From positions 1-8,170 of the forward strand of contig LVBC01000159.1 of assembly GCA_001604265.1 (NCBI GenBank): DNA of 8,170 nt, given 5' to 3'. The translations under genes and the position numbers were made by a program. The notes beneath the pieces were generated by a model. The model saw nothing but the letters and a program-made list of their open reading frames with translations. It ran no database searches and was not told the origin of the DNA. Source of the stretch: Spirochaetales bacterium Spiro_01 (lineage in GTDB: Bacteria; Spirochaetota; Spirochaetia; Sphaerochaetales; Sphaerochaetaceae). Shown one piece after another: positions 6,434-8,170 of the stretch; the stretch's first letter is position 1, and every line of letters starts with the position of its first letter.

Positions 6434-7049
6434 AGCGCCTCACTACCAATGCAAGGATACCATATACAATTACCTTCTGACAGTTGGTCGAGCCAATGCT
6501 ATCACATTCAGGTACGAGCGTCCAATTGCTATGAAGGCGTTCAAGGCGCCTTACCATCGTCTGGTCCTCATCCGAACCGGTATCCGGGCGGGCCAGCACG
6601 ATTGCGGACTGGACAAGCTCATCGCTTCTCTCGAAGACGAGCAGATCCCCCTCCTGGATTGCGATGTTCTTCATGTCGGGGCCCTCCATGATGATGCCGA
6701 AGTACTCCTTCTTCTCCTCGAGGAGGGTGGATGGGAACTTCAGGTACTCATCGAAGCTGTTTCCGGCAATCCCATACCTCGATTTCGAAAGGTCATAGAT
6801 CGGTATGAGCTTTGAAAGCGTATCGGGCCTGTACTCCTCATTCAATATCCTGATGCTCCTCGCCTGGCCGGACTCTATGGCTATGTAGCCCTTCTTCTCG
6901 AGAGCCCTCAGGTGGGCCCAGGCACCTGCCGATGAGATACCAAAGCGCTCTGCGATCTCCCTTACCGATGGGCTTGTGGAGTGCTCTGCGATGTAGGTGC
7001 TTGCAAATGAGAGTATGTTCTTCTGCGCAGGTGTAAGATTCCTGGCCAT
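6423..7049 (-). CDS. LexA-family repressor lacking the self-cleavage residues
   Basis: The 208-residue protein has the LexA two-domain plan. The N-terminal winged helix (about 1-70) reads LTPAQKNILSF, SPSVREIAERFGISS and ALEKKGYI, close to classical LexA. The C-terminal S24-like beta fold spans about 80-208. In LexA the bond cleaved is Ala-Gly, the nucleophile is Ser in SGMSMKD and the base is Lys in VKRL. Here the matching places are probably S90-R91, D125 (EGPDMKN) and R167 (MVRRL). Autoproteolysis, and so RecA-triggered SOS induction, should be lost. An Ala-Gly at 95-96 is out of register and probably chance. The ATG at 7049 has AGGAGG 4 nt upstream; a GTG at 7052 is an alternative with spacing that looks too short. 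It overlaps ptsH by 1 bp and holA by 11 bp. The target genes are unknown. The symbol lexA is withheld because the function probably differs. Confidence 0.85.
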   Translation of the reverse strand: MARNLTPAQKNILSFASTYIAEHSTSPSVREIAERFGISSAGAWAHLRALEKKGYIAIESGQARSIRILNEEYRPDTLSKLIPIYDLSKSRYGIAGNSFDEYLKFPSTLLEEKKEYFGIIMEGPDMKNIAIQEGDLLVFERSDELVQSAIVLARPDTGSDEDQTMVRRLERLHSNWTLVPECDSIGSTNCQKVIVYGILALVVRRYER

Positions 7050-7315
7050 CACTCCTCCTCGAAGCGGTTCTCGAAGAGTCTTCTGATGGCAGCAAGCAGC
7101 TCGTTCTCGTCCTCACCCTCGCAGATGCAGAGAATCTCTGCTCTGTAGACAGCTCCCAGTGTTATTATTCCCATTATCGACTTGGCGTTGACCCTTGCAT
7201 TCTCGTATTCGAAGAAGATGTCGCTTCTATAGCGCGATGCGACCTTGACTATCTGGCTTGCAGGGCGCGTATGAAGGCCGGCTCTCGTCTCGACGACAAG
7301 CTTAGCTTTCACCAT
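7049..7315 (-). CDS. ptsH: Phosphocarrier protein HPr
   Basis: HPr carries phosphate from enzyme I to sugar permeases at His15, and in species with HPr kinase it is also phosphorylated at Ser46 as a regulatory signal. Starting at 7315 the protein has 88 residues, with H15 in GLHTRPAS and S46 in AKSIMG at exactly the canonical numbers. An in-frame ATG at 7324 would touch the AGGAGG (7325-7330), whereas the 7315 start has it 9 nt upstream. The start is therefore chosen on both grounds. Both phosphorylation sites are intact, so it is a full HPr rather than a Crh-type protein without His15. It overlaps hprK by 14 bp and the lexA-like gene by 1 bp. No enzyme I or permease gene is in the window. 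Confidence 0.94.
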   Translation of the reverse strand: MVKAKLVVETRAGLHTRPASQIVKVASRYRSDIFFEYENARVNAKSIMGIITLGAVYRAEILCICEGEDENELLAAIRRLFENRFEEE

Positions 7316-8170
7316 CGGAGGCATCCTCCTCTGTATCTGTGTTGTAGAATCTGCGCTTTGTGTCCTCGCTCTCCAGCCAGTCCCTTACGCTCCTGTCGAA
7401 CTCCTTCGCAGAGTGGTATCCGAGTCTCTTCAGTCTCTCGTTCCTGGCGGCTGTCTCGATAAGGATCGGGATGTTCCTTCCGGCCTGCACCGGAAGCTCA
7501 ATCCTCGGAAGCTGGATTCCCAGGATGTCCATCGTCATCGACTCTCCGATCCTGTCGTAGTTCTTTCCCTCCTCCCAGGCTTCGAGGTTGACTACCATCT
7601 GGACCTGCTTCTTCTCTCTGATCGCACCGATTCCGTACATGTCGAATATATCTATGATTCCAATTCCCCTGAGCTCCATGTGGTGCGCCAGCTCCGGCTT
7701 TGGTCCACAGCCTATGATGTACGAGTCCGAGATGTTCTTGAGAAGCACGGAGTCATCTGCGATGAGGCGATGTCCTCTCTCGATCAGCTCCAATGCTGTC
7801 TCGCTCTTGCCGACACCGGATGCGCCTGTCAGGAGGATTCCGACACCGAAGACCTCCATCAGTGTCCCATGGACGGTCTCGGTCCTGGCAAACACCTCCT
7901 CGAGGATTGCATATGCGTGTCTCGAGAACTCTGTACTGCTGAGCTCTGTGGAGAGGATCGGCATCGCATTGGCCTCTGCAAGGTCGACAAGTGTCCTGGA
8001 GGGGAGTGCGCCATATGCCATGATCACACAGGGGGCAGGGGATGAAAAGAGGTGCTCGAGCGTATCCCGTCTTCCCTGCTTCTCCAGCTCCTTTATATAC
8101 ATCTGCTCGCCCCTTCCAAGAAGCTGCATCGAGGTCATCCTGAAGTCGGCGAAGAATCCGAAGAGCGGCA
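7302..8170 (-). CDS. hprK: HPr kinase/phosphorylase, 5' end beyond the window
   Basis: HprK phosphorylates HPr on Ser46 using ATP or pyrophosphate and removes that phosphate again, linking energy state to sugar use. Counting from the internal Met at 8138, the key parts are catalytic His90 (TVHGTLMEVFG), the P-loop GASGVGKS (105-112), D128-D129, the HprK signature MELRGIGIIDI (154-164), and GRNIPILIETAARNERLKRLGY (220-241) in the C-terminal oligomer region. That Met is not the start: the frame stays open to the edge, encoding P-L-F-G-F-F-A-D-F-R, which matches the family's G-F/Y-x-x-F segment before QLLGRGE. The equivalent His is residue 138 in Lactobacillus casei HprK, so about 38 residues are probably missing. 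The stop lies inside ptsH, giving a 14-bp overlap. Confidence 0.94.
   Translation of the reverse strand, partial: PLFGFFADFRMTSMQLLGRGEQMYIKELEKQGRRDTLEHLFSSPAPCVIMAYGALPSRTLVDLAEANAMPILSTELSSTEFSRHAYAILEEVFARTETVHGTLMEVFGVGILLTGASGVGKSETALELIERGHRLIADDSVLLKNISDSYIIGCGPKPELAHHMELRGIGIIDIFDMYGIGAIREKKQVQMVVNLEAWEEGKNYDRIGESMTMDILGIQLPRIELPVQAGRNIPILIETAARNERLKRLGYHSAKEFDRSVRDWLESEDTKRRFYNTDTEEDASDGES
7325..7330 (-). promoter_or_regulatory. Shine-Dalgarno AGGAGG that fixes the ptsH start
   Basis: The perfect AGGAGG lies inside the hprK coding sequence and directly abuts an in-frame ATG at 7324, too close for initiation there. It is 9 nt from the ATG at 7315, a workable distance, so it selects the 88-residue form of HPr. 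Confidence 0.6.

Noticed and set aside
6762..6767. Ala95-Gly96 of the LexA-like protein as a working cleavage bond
   Set aside because: It is about five residues out of register with the LexA cleavage site, and both catalytic residues are absent, so it could not be cut by this mechanism.
7413..8045. 210-residue open frame on the + strand inside hprK
   Set aside because: It is antisense to the conserved P-loop and HprK signature region, and its protein resembles no known family.
7302..8138. Met at 8138 as the true start of HprK
   Set aside because: The reading frame is open to the window edge with family-like residues, and the catalytic His would lie about 48 residues too close to the N-terminus.

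Overview
The window is densely coding bacterial DNA, moderately GC-rich by eye, and carries eight protein genes with almost no spacer. Arginine is written mostly AGG/AGA and isoleucine very often ATA, with the same style in every gene, so nothing looks recently acquired. An HPr kinase next to HPr, an SPL-family radical SAM protein and a divergent LexA relative suggest a spirochaete (Treponema/Sphaerochaetaceae type). That assignment is inference from gene content and style, not from a marker gene. No RNA genes, insertion sequences or CRISPR arrays were seen.

Layout. (1) Positions 1-105 hold an AT-rich dyad and a promoter with a perfect 9-bp inverted repeat. (2) On the + strand, malQ (4-alpha-glucanotransferase) is followed with no gap by rsmE (16S rRNA m3U1498 methyltransferase). 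(3) On the - strand, an SPL-family radical SAM protein converges on rsmE with an 8-bp gap. (4) A 50-bp divergent intergenic region with a palindromic -10 box separates it from uvrC (+). (5) uvrC overlaps the convergent holA by 39 bp. (6) The - strand group hprK -> ptsH (HPr) -> lexA-like -> holA has every junction overlapping, so it reads as one translationally coupled operon. hprK runs off the right edge.

How the genes fit together. HprK would phosphorylate HPr on Ser46, reporting carbon and energy state. The next gene is a LexA-family repressor with a good winged helix but no catalytic Ser or Lys, so it should not be a self-cleaving SOS switch. Its place behind hprK-ptsH raises the possibility that it regulates metabolism, as the non-cleaving LexA of some cyanobacteria does. 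uvrC and the divergent SPL-like gene look like a DNA-repair pair, although the SPL-like protein appears to lack the hydrogen-donor Cys of true spore photoproduct lyase.

The two strongest signals outside the annotated genes are the cleavage-dead LexA relative and a shared promoter design. Both malQ and uvrC have a near-consensus -10 box ending exactly 7 nt before the ATG with no Shine-Dalgarno sequence, which predicts leaderless mRNAs.
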